From NCBI GenBank assembly GCA_001799565.1, contig MGTS01000034.1:1-53940 (forward strand): 53,940 nt of DNA, read 5' to 3'. The stretch is from Elusimicrobia bacterium GWA2_51_34. Lineage in GTDB: Bacteria > Elusimicrobiota > Elusimicrobia > Elusimicrobiales > UBA9959. The notes under the pieces were generated by a model that saw only the letters and a list, made by a program, of their open reading frames with translations, did not search any database and had not been told where the DNA came from. Position 1 is the first letter of the stretch. Each line of letters starts with the position of its first letter. Positions 9,058 through 17,534 of this stretch are shown one piece after another. The translations under genes and the position numbers were made by a program.

Positions 9058-9304
9058 GATAAGCATAATTCAGCTTAAGCGTTATCACATGAGTGAACAG
9101 CTTGTGCGCCGCGATTCGGATGAAGCCCACCGGGCGCAGGTTAATTCGCGTCTTAAAATACTGGCCGCGCAAAAAAAAGATCTGGAAAATGAGTTCACGG
9201 CGCTTTTTTACGCATATGCCTCAAAAAAGTCCGCCCCTAAAATTTATCGTCAGTTCAAGATGTATAACGATCCGAAATACAGGATTGTCAAGGAATCAAA
9301 GTGA
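9026..9304 (+). CDS. Small helical protein, companion of DUF4254-like gene
   Basis: The 92-residue product starting at the ATG at 9026 (METLG-like start, [22 protein letters not shown]) begins inside the end of the previous gene in another frame. Its opening [16 protein letters not shown] has the same pattern as [16 protein letters not shown] in the upstream protein. The two may be divergent duplicates, or the two halves of a split DUF4254-type protein. The rest is charged and predicted helical ([14 protein letters not shown]). No catalytic motif is visible. It is followed by a heptamer inverted repeat and another GT9 gene, which again points to an envelope role. Confidence 0.6.
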   Translation: MAETLGSLADKISIIQLKRYHMSEQLVRRDSDEAHRAQVNSRLKILAAQKKDLENEFTALFYAYASKKSAPKIYRQFKMYNDPKYRIVKESK

Positions 9305-9399
9305 TAAAGGCGCAAAGGCACAGAGTGGCAAAGGGGCAAAGTTATAAGGAGTTCCTTCACTTTGTGCCTATGTGCCTGTGACCCTTTGCCTCTTTCGCA
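9305..9399. repeat. Intergenic heptamer inverted repeat
   Basis: Left arm 9306-9341 has AAAGGCG CAAAGGC ACAGAGT GGCAAAG units. Right arm 9359-9398 is the imperfect reverse complement (CTTTGTG CCTATGT GCCTGTG ACCCTTT). The tip carries AAGGAGTTCCTT. It ends five bases before the next start codon. Confidence 0.8.
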
Positions 9400-9403
9400 G
9401 CTT

Positions 9404-10345
9404 ATGCCGAAAAAATTTTTAGTCATGGTTTTTAAAGGTATAGGCGATGTATTGCTTACAACGCCCCTTGTGCGCGCGCTTAAAAAAAATATCCCCGGCG
9501 CCGAAATTTACTTTCTCACTAAAAAGTCTTCAGAGAAAATACTGCGTTTCAACTCCTGCCTTTCCGGTGTTTTTGTGCGGGAAGAAACTTGTTTAGGGGA
9601 AATACGCTCCCGCAAACTTGACACCACCATGGATTTTATGAATTCCTCGTCTTCCGGCGCGTACGCGCTTCTTTCCGGCGCCGGCAGGCGCCTGGCTTTC
9701 CGGCATCCGCTCGGGAGGATTTTTCATAATGTGCTGATTGAGAAAGAAGGACCCGCGCGATACACCGTTTATGACCGGTTGGAAATGTTAAAACCCCTTG
9801 GTGTGCCGCATGACGGCATAGGGCTTGATCTTCGGTTCGCTCCTGAAAACGCGGAGAAGGCGCTGGACTTCTTAAAACGCTCTGGGTTGGAGAGCGCTCG
9901 CCCGTCTTTTGTGATTTTTGACATAACAAGCCCGCGGCGGCACCGGTGCTGGCCGCCTGAAAAATTTATCGCGCTGGCTGACCGCCTTGAGGCAGACTTC
10001 CGTCTCCGGTCGGTTTTCTTGGCGGGTCCGGGTGAACTGGATTATGTTAAAAGCGCTTTGAGTTCGGCGAAAAGCAACCACCTGCTCTGCTCCGATTTTG
10101 ATCTTCTTGATATAGCCGCGCTTGAGCGGCACGCGGCACTTCACGCGGGTGTCAGTTCCGCACCCATGCACATCGCCGTCAGCCAGGGGACGCCCACTTT
10201 TACCGTTTACAGTCCCAACGATTCCCCCAAAGACTGGGGCCCGCCGCTCCCCATTCACTCCGGCCTGCAGGCCGACCTTGAAATACTCGGAGTTGACGAG
10301 CTATATGCTAAACTTTCCGCTCATGTACGGACCCTTAAGCTCTAA
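9404..10345 (+). CDS. Glycosyltransferase family 9 (heptosyltransferase-like)
   Basis: The ATG at 9404 is preferred because the frame upstream lies in a heptamer repeat. The 313-residue product begins FLVMVFKGIGDVLLTTPLVRALKK, the GT9 N-terminal motif. It has a YTVYDRLEMLKPLG segment mid-protein and HAGVSSAPMHIAVSQGTPTFTVY near the C-terminus, the GT9 nucleotide-sugar-binding region (usually DSGPMHIA). It is expected to be a cytoplasmic heptosyltransferase or related sugar transferase for the LPS core. The usual Asp-Ser-Gly is Val-Ser-Ser here, so donor or acceptor preference may differ. It lies directly upstream of lpxK with a 3-base gap, which suggests co-transcription. Confidence 0.85.
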   Translation: MPKKFLVMVFKGIGDVLLTTPLVRALKKNIPGAEIYFLTKKSSEKILRFNSCLSGVFVREETCLGEIRSRKLDTTMDFMNSSSSGAYALLSGAGRRLAFRHPLGRIFHNVLIEKEGPARYTVYDRLEMLKPLGVPHDGIGLDLRFAPENAEKALDFLKRSGLESARPSFVIFDITSPRRHRCWPPEKFIALADRLEADFRLRSVFLAGPGELDYVKSALSSAKSNHLLCSDFDLLDIAALERHAALHAGVSSAPMHIAVSQGTPTFTVYSPNDSPKDWGPPLPIHSGLQADLEILGVDELYAKLSAHVRTLKL

Positions 10346-10348
10346 AAC

Positions 10349-11461
10349 ATGAACTATTTAAAAGCTGACCTTAAAAAAACCCGCTCTAATCTTAAAAACA
10401 GCCTGACCGGACGTCTCTTATTGAAAATCCTGTCCGGTTTTTACGGCGGAGCTATAAACGTCAGGAAGGCCCTTTACGACTTTGAAGTTTTTAAAACGCG
10501 CCGATTAAGCGTCCCGGTGGTTTGTTTTGGCAATATTTCCACCGGAGGCACCGGAAAAACCTCAACAGTGGCCGTGGCAGCGCTGCAACTCGCCAAAACC
10601 GGCAAAAAACCCGCCATCCTGCTGCGCGGCTATAAGCGTCAGGCGGCCGCCAAAAAGCTCACGGCGCTGGTTGGCCCTTACTCATTTAATCCCTCTGAGG
10701 CGGGCGACGAGGCCATCCTGCTGTACAATCTGGTTAAGGGCGCGCAAATTCCTGTAATGGTCTGCGCGGACCGTTTTAAAGCGGGTTTGGAGGCCATAAA
10801 TAAATATGGCTGCGACATTTTGCTCATGGACGACGGTCTGCAGCACTTTGCCCTGAGCAGGGACTTAAACATCATTCTGATAAACGCCACCGCCCCCTTT
10901 TACAAGGATTTTCTGCTGCCCTTTGGGGATTTGCGGGAAAATGCCACGGCGCTTAAAAGAGCGGAAGCGATCATCATCTCCCACTGTGAACGCGCCGAAC
11001 ACGGCGCTCTGGAAGAACTTTCAGCGGAAATAAAAAAGATAAACTCCGCGGCCGTAGTGGTAAAGAGTTCCCATCAGCCGGATTTATTCATAAACGCTTT
11101 TACCGGTGAAACTCTCCCGCCCGGCGCCTTCGAGCTTAAGGACGCGGTAGTCCTGTCGGCCATAGGCGACCCTGAATCTTTTGAAGATGCGCTGAGAAAA
11201 TTAAAAATCAATATAAAACAGGCCTGGCGCTATCCCGACCACCACTATTTTGCCCGTGAAGAGATTATTGCGCTTCAAAACACCCGCCTGGGCCTGCCGG
11301 TGATAACCACTTATAAAGATTTTGTCCGCTTCCCTCCCGGTTGGCGCGAATTGCTGAAAGACGGGGTTTATCTGCTGTCCGTAAAAATAGTTTTCCTGCA
11401 CGACGGACACACCGCGCTTATGAGCGCCGTTAATTCTGTTTTTAAGGGGCAATCACGATGA
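10349..11461 (+). CDS. lpxK: Tetraacyldisaccharide 4'-kinase
   Basis: This is a 370-residue protein of normal family length. It phosphorylates the 4' position of the lipid A disaccharide, the sixth step of lipid A synthesis, at the inner face of the membrane. The P-loop is seen as GNISTGGTGKTSTVAV (about residues 61-76) after VPVVCFGN. The second signature is LLMDDGLQHFALSRDLNI, which holds the catalytic Asp pair, and a HHYFAREEI motif occurs near residue 295. The N-terminal helix (SGFYGGAINVRKALYDF) is the usual membrane-associated segment. It shows that this organism makes lipid A. It lies between a GT9 gene and gmhB. Confidence 0.95.
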   Translation: MNYLKADLKKTRSNLKNSLTGRLLLKILSGFYGGAINVRKALYDFEVFKTRRLSVPVVCFGNISTGGTGKTSTVAVAALQLAKTGKKPAILLRGYKRQAAAKKLTALVGPYSFNPSEAGDEAILLYNLVKGAQIPVMVCADRFKAGLEAINKYGCDILLMDDGLQHFALSRDLNIILINATAPFYKDFLLPFGDLRENATALKRAEAIIISHCERAEHGALEELSAEIKKINSAAVVVKSSHQPDLFINAFTGETLPPGAFELKDAVVLSAIGDPESFEDALRKLKINIKQAWRYPDHHYFAREEIIALQNTRLGLPVITTYKDFVRFPPGWRELLKDGVYLLSVKIVFLHDGHTALMSAVNSVFKGQSR

Positions 11462-11526
11462 TCCCGCCACCTGCCTGCCCCGCTCTTTTGGTTCGCATAC
11501 TGCCGCCTGCAAGCAGGTGGTTGGGA
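11462..11526. repeat. Palindromic element between lpxK and gmhB
   Basis: TCCCGCCACCTGC at 11462-11474 pairs with GCAGGTGGTTGGGA at 11513-11526, with a nested CCGCCTGC/GCAGGTGG hairpin. The right arm covers the gmhB ribosome site and start, so folding could affect its translation. Confidence 0.6.
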
Positions 11527-12128
11527 TGAAAGCATGGGCGGTTTCAAAAGAGGTCCGATTGAAACCGGCGGCTTTCCTTGACCGCGACGGAACGCTCACC
11601 CGCGACCGCCGGGGAGTTTACATCACGGAGCCCGGCGCTCTTAAGCTTTACTCCCGCACCGCGCTCGCACTGCGGCTTTTGGCCGATAAGGGCTACCGTC
11701 TGATAGTGCTTACAAACCAGTCGGGGGTGGCCAGGGGTTACCTTGCTCTTTCCACCGCTAAAAAAATAAATTTACGGCTGCGCGCCATGCTCGCGAAAAA
11801 GGGCGTAAAAATCAACGCCGTCTATTTTTGTCCGCACGGCCCCGAAGAAGGCTGTTCCTGCCGTAAACCGCGCGCTGGTTTGATAAAAGAAGCTCTGAAG
11901 GATTTCAGGACTCGCCTGGAAGATTCCCTGGTGATAGGCGACAAAGCCAGCGATATGGGCCTGGCGATCAATGCCGGTATCAGGCCTGTTCTGGTGACAA
12001 CGGGCCATGGCGGCTATCAGCTTAGAAAACACGCGGCAGCGTTAAAAGGCGTTCCAGTTTTCAGGGATATCTTGTCGGCCGCGCATAGCGCAGCGGATAG
12101 ATCAAAAACTGTTAAAAGAGGTTCGTAA
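11526..12128 (+). CDS. gmhB: D-glycero-D-manno-heptose 1,7-bisphosphate 7-phosphatase
   Basis: The ATG at 11526 gives a 200-residue HAD-family phosphatase that removes the 7-phosphate during ADP-heptose synthesis. HAD motif 1 is FLDRDGTLT (nucleophile and acid Asp), motif 2 is VLTNQSGVARGY, and motif 4 is VIGDKASDMGLAINAG. The zinc loop typical of GmhB is present as CPHGPEEGCSCRKP. The GTG three codons earlier lies inside the palindromic element and is less likely. It works with hldA (13812), which adds the 1-phosphate before gmhB acts; gmhA and the nucleotidyltransferase hldE-C/hldC are not in the window. Confidence 0.92.
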   Translation: MKAWAVSKEVRLKPAAFLDRDGTLTRDRRGVYITEPGALKLYSRTALALRLLADKGYRLIVLTNQSGVARGYLALSTAKKINLRLRAMLAKKGVKINAVYFCPHGPEEGCSCRKPRAGLIKEALKDFRTRLEDSLVIGDKASDMGLAINAGIRPVLVTTGHGGYQLRKHAAALKGVPVFRDILSAAHSAADRSKTVKRGS

Positions 12129-12130
12129 AA

Positions 12131-12207
12131 CAGGTTCACCGTTCAGCGGTTCAACGGTAACAAGATCGCGGAAAAAACAACCGTGAACCATTGAACCGCT
12201 GAACCTC
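12131..12207. repeat. Intergenic heptamer inverted repeat, GGTTCA family
   Basis: GGTTCAC CGTTCAG CGGTTCA ACGGT on the left pairs with ACCGTGA ACCATTG AACCGCT GAACC on the right across a loop of about 22 bases. It occupies nearly the whole gap between gmhB and the next gene. Confidence 0.85.
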
Positions 12208-12212
12208 CAATT

Positions 12213-12788
12213 ATGGGCCTGATAACCTGGGCATTTATGAAAAAACGCATATTAGTATCGCAAGTGATAACGCTGGCTGTTCTGGTTCTCTCAAAACCGG
12301 ACAGCCCTAAACTGTTTGTCGCTGGATTTGTAATAATGCTTTTTGGGCAAACCATCCGCCTGCTTTCAAGCGCGGCCATAGTAAAGTCTAAAACCCTTAC
12401 TACCTCGGGGCCATACGCCGCGGTAAGAAACCCGCTCTACCTTGGCACCGCGTTTATGACACTTGGTCTGCTGTTAATGCTTTCAAGCCCCAGGCATCCG
12501 ATCCTTACAGCCGCCGTCTGGGGCGTCACGCTTGCCTCATACCTTTGGATATACTCTAAGACCATGAAGAGCGAAGAGGAGTTTTTATCCTCAGTTTATG
12601 GCCCGCAGTTTGAGGCATATAAAAAAGCTGTCCCCGCGCTGGCGCCGCGCCCGGCGGATTTGAAATATTTTTTTGACGCTTCCGCCTATTCGCCGGAGGT
12701 TTTCAGAAAAAACAAGGAATGGAGGGGGTTTTGCGCGGGGCTGGCTTTGGCGGCTTTTGTTTTCTGCAGGATAAAATATGATTTTTAA
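12213..12788 (+). CDS. Isoprenylcysteine carboxyl methyltransferase-like membrane protein
   Basis: This is a 191-residue integral membrane protein with four to five hydrophobic segments. The motif SGPYAAVRNPLYLG (about residues 65-78) followed by a SEEEFLSSVYGPQFEAYKK tail is the signature of the ICMT/PEMT superfamily of membrane methyltransferases, where the RNP and the C-terminal E-x-x-Y region bind S-adenosylmethionine. The family methylates lipids, isoprenoid acids or thiols; the substrate is unknown here. Its stop overlaps the start of the DUF3108 gene by 11 bases, so the two are probably translated together. The start has no good ribosome site. Confidence 0.75.
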   Translation: MGLITWAFMKKRILVSQVITLAVLVLSKPDSPKLFVAGFVIMLFGQTIRLLSSAAIVKSKTLTTSGPYAAVRNPLYLGTAFMTLGLLLMLSSPRHPILTAAVWGVTLASYLWIYSKTMKSEEEFLSSVYGPQFEAYKKAVPALAPRPADLKYFFDASAYSPEVFRKNKEWRGFCAGLALAAFVFCRIKYDF

Positions 12789-13692
12789 AAAAATCCCAAA
12801 AAAGAGGATTTGGAAAAAACTCTCCATTTGCACTTTGCACTTTGCATTTTGCGTTTTTTTCTGGCCTTCAACGCTGTCCGCTGCCGAGTTGCTGCGCCAC
12901 CCCTACCAGGATCTGGAAGCCGTGCAGGTGTCCACCTCGCCACCCGCTTCGGAACCGGAAGGAACCGACAAAGTCGGGCAAGCATGTGGTGAGGCCATCG
13001 CATCAGCTTTTCCCTGGCTTGGTGAAACGCTTGAATACGATATTTCCTGGGGCTTGATAACAGTGGGCCGCGCCCGGCTTAAAATAGACAAACTTGTGAC
13101 CATAGAAGGAAGACCGGTTTACCATATAATCTCCACGTCAAAGTCAACCTCCTTTATTAATAATTTTTATCATGTGGACGATATAAACGAGGCCTGGCTT
13201 GACGCTTCGGATATGAAATCGTTCGGCTATTATAAAAAACTCCAGGAGGGCGGTTATTTTCTTAACGAATGGACGCTTTTTGACATGGCCGCCAAAAGTT
13301 TCCACGGCGAAAAGATGAATAAAAAAGGGGAAATTACAAAATTTGAAGGGACTCTGGATGGACCGGTAAACGACGTGCTTTCCGCCCTGTACGCCGTGCG
13401 TGTTATGGATCTAAAGCCGGACTCAAACCTGGAAATGAAAGTAAATACAAAAAAAAATTGGGCGATGACGGTTAAAGTCCTGCGCACTGAAAAAGCCAAA
13501 ACAGATTACGGCAAATTCAAGTGTTATGTGGTTGAACCCAGAGTCGGAGACGAGGGGCTTTTTGTGCCGAAAAAGGGTAAACGCATGTTTGTGTGGCTCA
13601 CTGACGATGCTTCGCGTCTTCCTCTTATACTTAAAGCCGATATCTTTATAGGTTCTGTAACCGCCAAACTGGTAAAAAGAACAATAGAATAA
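12778..13692 (+). CDS. DUF3108 periplasmic protein
   Basis: The 304-residue protein has an N-terminal signal (basic MIFKKIPKKRIWKK, then a hydrophobic core, then an alanine cleavage region near STLSAAE). From residue about 80 the DUF3108 domain runs to the end: GETLEYDISWGLITVGRARL, then YHVDDINEAWLD, and a C-terminal VWLTDDASRLPLIL. DUF3108 proteins are beta-rich periplasmic or outer-membrane-linked proteins of unknown function. Two oddities are visible: the signal-peptide core is encoded by TTTGCAC-type heptamer repeats (12825-12857), and the region of residues 40-68 carries a CCACCCGCTTC element also seen inside lptA. Its placement between LPS genes suggests an envelope role. Confidence 0.78.
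   Translation: MIFKKIPKKRIWKKLSICTLHFAFCVFFWPSTLSAAELLRHPYQDLEAVQVSTSPPASEPEGTDKVGQACGEAIASAFPWLGETLEYDISWGLITVGRARLKIDKLVTIEGRPVYHIISTSKSTSFINNFYHVDDINEAWLDASDMKSFGYYKKLQEGGYFLNEWTLFDMAAKSFHGEKMNKKGEITKFEGTLDGPVNDVLSALYAVRVMDLKPDSNLEMKVNTKKNWAMTVKVLRTEKAKTDYGKFKCYVVEPRVGDEGLFVPKKGKRMFVWLTDDASRLPLILKADIFIGSVTAKLVKRTIE
12825..12857. repeat. Heptamer repeat encoding a signal-peptide core
   Basis: Units TTTGCAC TTTGCAC TTTGCAT TTTGCGT code for the hydrophobic stretch CTLHFAFCVFF of the DUF3108 signal peptide. No right arm is seen. Confidence 0.7.
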
Positions 13693-13720
13693 ACAATAGG
13701 ATAGCGGTGAACTGCAAAGA

Positions 13721-13786
13721 TCGCTGGCAGGCTGGTAAGCGGGTATGCTTAGAGACTGCATACAAGCCCGCCAGCTTACAAGCACC
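13721..13786. repeat. Intergenic heptamer inverted repeat, GCTGGTA family
   Basis: Left arm GCTGGCA GGCTGGT AAGCGGG TATGC pairs with GCATACA AGCCCGC CAGCTTA CAAGCAC. Words resemble the element at 21308-21368. Confidence 0.8.
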
Positions 13787-13802
13787 TCCCCCCGTCTTTT
13801 AG

Positions 13803-13808
13803 TATAAT
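13803..13808 (+). promoter_or_regulatory. -10 element almost touching the hldA start
   Basis: TATAAT ends only three bases before the ATG at 13812 and six before a second in-frame ATG at 13815. A normal start point would make the second ATG the 5' end of the message, so a leaderless transcript is likely. Confidence 0.5.
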
Positions 13809-13811
13809 CTT

Positions 13812-14840
13812 ATGATGGACAGCGCGACTTATGGCAGGATAGCCGCACTTGTAACGAATTTCAGCGGCCGTAAAATTACCGTGCTTGGCGACTTGATGCT
13901 GGACCGCTATATAAGAGGTTCGGTCAGGCGCATCTCGCCCGAAGCTCCTGTGCCCATAGTTAAAGTGACCGAAGAGTTCACCGTCTGCGGCGGGGCCGGA
14001 AATGTGGCCGTAAACCTGGCGAGACTAGGCGCAAAAACCTCAATTATCTCGGTAACCGGTAAAGACGGAGCCGCCAAAAAACTCTCTCACGAACTTAGAA
14101 CGATAGGCGCCGACGCCTCAGGCCTTATAACCGCGCCTGAAACGGCAACCATAGAAAAAACCCGCGTGATAGCCGAGCATCAGCAGGTGGTCCGTTTTGA
14201 CCGCGACCCTTTAAAACCCCTTTCCCCCGGCCTTGAAAAACGCGTTCTTGCGGCCCTCGTACGGCAGTTGAAAAACGGAGCCGAAGCGGTAATTTTTTCC
14301 GATTACGGCAAGGGCCTGCTTTGCCCCGGAGTAATTACGAAAGCCATAGGTCTTTGCCGCGCGCGACGGGTGCCGGTTTTCGTGGACCCGAAAGTTGAAC
14401 ATTTCAGGCTTTATAAGGGGGTTGCCTGCATAACCCCGAACGTCATGGAAGCTTTCGGCGGCATGGGGATGCCGCAAAAATACGCTACGCCGGAAGTGGA
14501 AGCTCTGGGTAAAAAAATAATTTCCGAACTGCGCTGCCGCTCTCTGCTTATAACCCGCGGCGAGCACGGCATGACGCTCTTTACGGCGCATGCGTGTCGT
14601 CCCGCCGGTATGCTGCATATACCGACAAAGGCCAGAGAAGTTTTTGACGTCACCGGCGCCGGCGACACCGTTATCTCGCTTTTTGCCCTGGCCTGGGCCG
14701 CGGGCGCTTCTCCTGAAGACGCGGCCCTTACGGCTAATTTCGGCGCGGGCGTGGTGGTGGGAAAGCTCGGCACGGCCGCCGTTTCAAAAGAAGAACTGCT
14801 TGAGAGCATGCGATCATGGACAAAAGTAGTGCTCAAGTAG
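13812..14840 (+). CDS. hldA: D-glycero-beta-D-manno-heptose-7-phosphate kinase
   Basis: This 342-residue PfkB-family kinase adds the 1-phosphate to heptose 7-phosphate in ADP-heptose synthesis. It shows ITVLGDLMLDRYIRG near the N-terminus, the substrate signature GGAGNVAVNLARLG, and the catalytic VTGAGDTVISLFALAW near residue 280. It ends after the kinase domain, so it corresponds to the HldA half of the two-domain HldE of enterobacteria; the nucleotidyltransferase must be encoded elsewhere. The second ATG (13815) is the more likely first codon if the message is leaderless. It fits with gmhB upstream and the GT9 genes to form a heptose pathway. Confidence 0.92.
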   Translation: MMDSATYGRIAALVTNFSGRKITVLGDLMLDRYIRGSVRRISPEAPVPIVKVTEEFTVCGGAGNVAVNLARLGAKTSIISVTGKDGAAKKLSHELRTIGADASGLITAPETATIEKTRVIAEHQQVVRFDRDPLKPLSPGLEKRVLAALVRQLKNGAEAVIFSDYGKGLLCPGVITKAIGLCRARRVPVFVDPKVEHFRLYKGVACITPNVMEAFGGMGMPQKYATPEVEALGKKIISELRCRSLLITRGEHGMTLFTAHACRPAGMLHIPTKAREVFDVTGAGDTVISLFALAWAAGASPEDAALTANFGAGVVVGKLGTAAVSKEELLESMRSWTKVVLK

Positions 14841-14998
14841 CCAGAAGTCAGAATTCAGAAGTCAGAAGCTAGAAGTCAGGAGCCAGAATTCAGAAGCTAG
14901 GGGTGCGAAGCATAATTCAGCGATCAGTCAGAAAGATGTCGGAGGCTTGTTTGCATCGGCTATTCTGAATTCTGACTACTGGATTCTGTCTACCTGAA
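14841..14998. repeat. Intergenic heptamer inverted repeat, CAGAAGT family
   Basis: The left arm (14841-14900) has about eight units of the CAGAAGT/CAGAATT type. The right arm (14961-14998) holds TTCTGAA TTCTGAC TACTGGA TTCTGTC. The loop is long, about 60 bases. Confidence 0.85.
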
Positions 14999-15010
14999 TA
15001 AGAACATAAC

Positions 15011-15754
15011 ATGTCACAAGCCCTGATAATTATCCCTGCCAGGTACAACTCACAGCGATTTCCCGGCAAAGTTCTGGCTAAAATAGCCGGTAAGCCGGTT
15101 CTTCAATGGTGCTACGAAGCCGCCGTGCGCTCCGGCCTTGGAGAAGTTGTAATTGCAACCGAAGACCGCCGCGTTATGGCGTTCGCCGCGTCCATAGGCG
15201 CGGCTGTTGTTCTTACAAGCCCACGCTGCCAATCGGGCACCGACCGGGTCTTTGAGGCGGCACGGAAAACAAGAAAGGAGTTTGTAATCAATTTTCAGGG
15301 TGACGAGCCTTTCCTGCGTTCCCAAACGCTTGTTAAAGCCTTCAGGCAGCTTGTAAAAGCCCGTGACTGCGACATAGGAACCGCCTGCGCCCGCATAAAG
15401 GAAACCTCCGATATCAGAAATTCGAACTGTGTTAAAATCGCCATGAACTCAAAAGGCCGCGCCTTATATTTCTCCCGCTCTTCCATACCTTTTCACCATC
15501 CGCTTTCAGAGCTTAAAAACCGTCCTTTTTATAAGCACTGCGGTTTTTACATCTACCGCCGGGAAGCTTTGGCGCGGTTTGTCAAACTGACGGCAAGCCC
15601 GCTTGAAAAACTTGAAAGACTTGAGCAGCTGCGGGCTCTTGAAAACGGCATGGGTATAACCGTGGCCGAAGTGCGGGAACTGGGCCCCGCCATAGACACG
15701 CCTGCGGATATTAAAGCGGCTGAGAAGTTTTTAAGGAAGAGATTGCAGCGATAA
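15011..15754 (+). CDS. kdsB: 3-deoxy-manno-octulosonate cytidylyltransferase
   Basis: The 247-residue enzyme activates Kdo with CTP to CMP-Kdo for transfer to lipid A. The N-terminal nucleotide-binding motif is IIPARYNSQRFPGKVLAKIAGKPVL. INFQGDEPF (about residues 94-102) holds the metal-binding Asp, and KHCGFYIYRREALARF and LEKLERLEQLRALENG are the usual C-terminal family motifs. The length is normal. The next gene, pyrG, makes its CTP, and kdsA and kdsD follow, so the set makes CMP-Kdo from pentose phosphate except for the Kdo-8-phosphate phosphatase step. Confidence 0.95.
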   Translation: MSQALIIIPARYNSQRFPGKVLAKIAGKPVLQWCYEAAVRSGLGEVVIATEDRRVMAFAASIGAAVVLTSPRCQSGTDRVFEAARKTRKEFVINFQGDEPFLRSQTLVKAFRQLVKARDCDIGTACARIKETSDIRNSNCVKIAMNSKGRALYFSRSSIPFHHPLSELKNRPFYKHCGFYIYRREALARFVKLTASPLEKLERLEQLRALENGMGITVAEVRELGPAIDTPADIKAAEKFLRKRLQR

Positions 15755-15755
15755 A

Positions 15756-15872
15756 GAGTGGAACGAGATTACGGTGATAACCGACAATAGCTGTATTGAT
15801 AGTGAACGATTATTAAGATAATGTTTTAATAAAAATCACTGTCATCGTTGTTTTTATCACTGCAATCTCCGC
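15756..15872. repeat. Intergenic heptamer-like inverted repeat, GATTAC family
   Basis: AACGAGATTACGGTGATAA on the left pairs imperfectly with TTTTTATCACTGCAATCTC on the right. It shares words with the element at 42661-42803. Units of seven are more degenerate here, and the loop is A+T rich. Confidence 0.6.
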
Positions 15873-15877
15873 ACGAA

Positions 15878-17494
15878 ATGGCTAAATATATTTTTGTCAC
15901 CGGCGGCGTGGTAAGTTCGCTTGGCAAAGGCATTACCGCGGCCTCAGTCGGCCGCCTGCTTAAAGCCCACGGTCTTTCCGTCAATATTATAAAGTGCGAT
16001 CCTTACCTGAACGTGGACGCGGGCACTATGGCTCCCTTGCAGCACGGCGAGGTATTTGTAACCGACGACGGGGCCGAAACCGACCTGGACCTTGGTTATT
16101 ATGAGCGGTTTCTTGGCATAGATACCGGCCGGGTGAACAATATTACGGCCGGCCAGATTTATCAGGCGGTCATCACCAAAGAACGGCAGGGCCGCTATCT
16201 TGGGCAGACAGTGCAGGTTATCCCCCATGTTACGGATGAAATAAAAAAGAGATTTTTAAAAGCGGGAGAGGGTTGCGACATTACCATAATTGAAATAGGC
16301 GGCACCGTGGGTGATATAGAAAGCCTGCCGTTCCTTGAGGCCGCCCGCCAGATGCGCCGGGACAGAACAAAAAATGACACCATATACATACATGTCACGC
16401 TGGTGCCATACCTTTTATCAAGCGACGAGCTTAAAACAAAGCCCACCCAGCATTCGGTAAACAAGCTGCGCGAGATCGGCATAGACCCGGACATAATAGT
16501 CTGCCGCGCCGACAAGCCGCTGGCCCGCGACATAAAAAATAAAATCGCCCTTTTTACGAGCGTGCCGGAAGAAGCTGTTATAGACGCCCCTAACACGTTC
16601 TCCATCTACAATGTTCCCAACATGCTTAAAAAGCAGGGTATAGACGAGCAGATCATGATGCTGCTGCGCCTGCGCAGCAAGAAATGGGATTTTGAGGAGT
16701 GGACCTTCTTCGTGGAGCGCCTTAAGACTTCAATGAAAGCCGAAACCGTGCGCGTGGCCATTGCCGGCAAGTATACCAGGCTGAAAGACTCCTACAAATC
16801 CCTTTCCGACGCCATACTGCACGGGGCCATCGCCAACGGCGTACAGGCCGAAATATGCTTTGTAAATGTTGAAGCCGCGGATTTCCGCTCCAGCCTTGCC
16901 GGGATGGACGCGATAATAGTGCCGGGAGGATTTGGCGACCGGGGTATAGAAGGAAAGATCGAAGTGGTCCGCTTCGCGCGCGAAAAAGCAATTCCATTCC
17001 TAGGCATCTGCCTTGGCATGCAGTGCGCTGTTATAGAATTCGCGCGTAACGCGCTGGGGCTTGCAAAAGCCCATTCCACGGAATTTTCCCCTAAAACCCC
17101 CCACCCCGTGGTGGGGCTTATGTCCGCTCAGAAAGGGGTTAATGAAAAGGGCGGCACCATGCGCCTTGGCGCCTACCAGTGCACGCTTAAGGCCGGCTCT
17201 CTGGCCGGCCGCATTTACGCGAAAAAAGTTATTTCAGAACGCCACCGGCATCGTTATGAATTCAATTCAAAGTATCTGGCTCGTTATGCGAACAAAGGCC
17301 TGGACGTAAGCGGACGCAACATTGCCCTGGGCCTGCCGGAAATAGTGGAGCTTAAAGGGCACCCCTGGTTTGTAGGAGTGCAATTTCATCCTGAATTTAA
17401 ATCCCGCCCGCTAATGCCCCACCCGCTGTTTTTCAGTTTTATAGCGGCGGCGATAAAGAACCGGAAGAGTCAGATGGTAACCAGTAATCAGTAA
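15878..17494 (+). CDS. pyrG: CTP synthase
   Basis: The ATG at 15878 opens with MAKYIFVTGGVVSSLGKG, the conserved CTP synthase start, so a longer frame upstream is rejected. The 538-residue protein has the synthase domain first (KCDPYLNVDAGTM, then GGTVGDIESLPFLEA, where UTP and ATP bind) and the class I glutaminase domain last (VPGGFGDRG, the nucleophile in FLGICLGMQCAVIEFAR, and FHPEFKSRP with the catalytic His and Glu). It aminates UTP to CTP using glutamine. Its last residues (QMVTSNQ) and stop are encoded inside a heptamer repeat, so the C-terminus is probably variable between strains. Confidence 0.97.
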   Translation: MAKYIFVTGGVVSSLGKGITAASVGRLLKAHGLSVNIIKCDPYLNVDAGTMAPLQHGEVFVTDDGAETDLDLGYYERFLGIDTGRVNNITAGQIYQAVITKERQGRYLGQTVQVIPHVTDEIKKRFLKAGEGCDITIIEIGGTVGDIESLPFLEAARQMRRDRTKNDTIYIHVTLVPYLLSSDELKTKPTQHSVNKLREIGIDPDIIVCRADKPLARDIKNKIALFTSVPEEAVIDAPNTFSIYNVPNMLKKQGIDEQIMMLLRLRSKKWDFEEWTFFVERLKTSMKAETVRVAIAGKYTRLKDSYKSLSDAILHGAIANGVQAEICFVNVEAADFRSSLAGMDAIIVPGGFGDRGIEGKIEVVRFAREKAIPFLGICLGMQCAVIEFARNALGLAKAHSTEFSPKTPHPVVGLMSAQKGVNEKGGTMRLGAYQCTLKAGSLAGRIYAKKVISERHRHRYEFNSKYLARYANKGLDVSGRNIALGLPEIVELKGHPWFVGVQFHPEFKSRPLMPHPLFFSFIAAAIKNRKSQMVTSNQ

Positions 17495-17510
17495 CCGGTA
17501 AGCGGTAAAG
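17471..17510. repeat. Heptamer repeat across the pyrG stop, GGTAACC family
   Basis: GGTAACC AGTAATC AGTAACC GGTAAGC GGTAAAG units begin inside pyrG and run past its stop. The same words occur at 40414-40440. Confidence 0.75.
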
Positions 17511-17534
17511 GAAGAGAAGGCGGTATTTGCTGAT

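Noticed and set aside
14841-14998. CRISPR-like repeat pattern
   Set aside because: Units are only seven bases, degenerate and without spacers, so this is a tandem repeat and not a CRISPR array. The same applies to the other heptamer elements.
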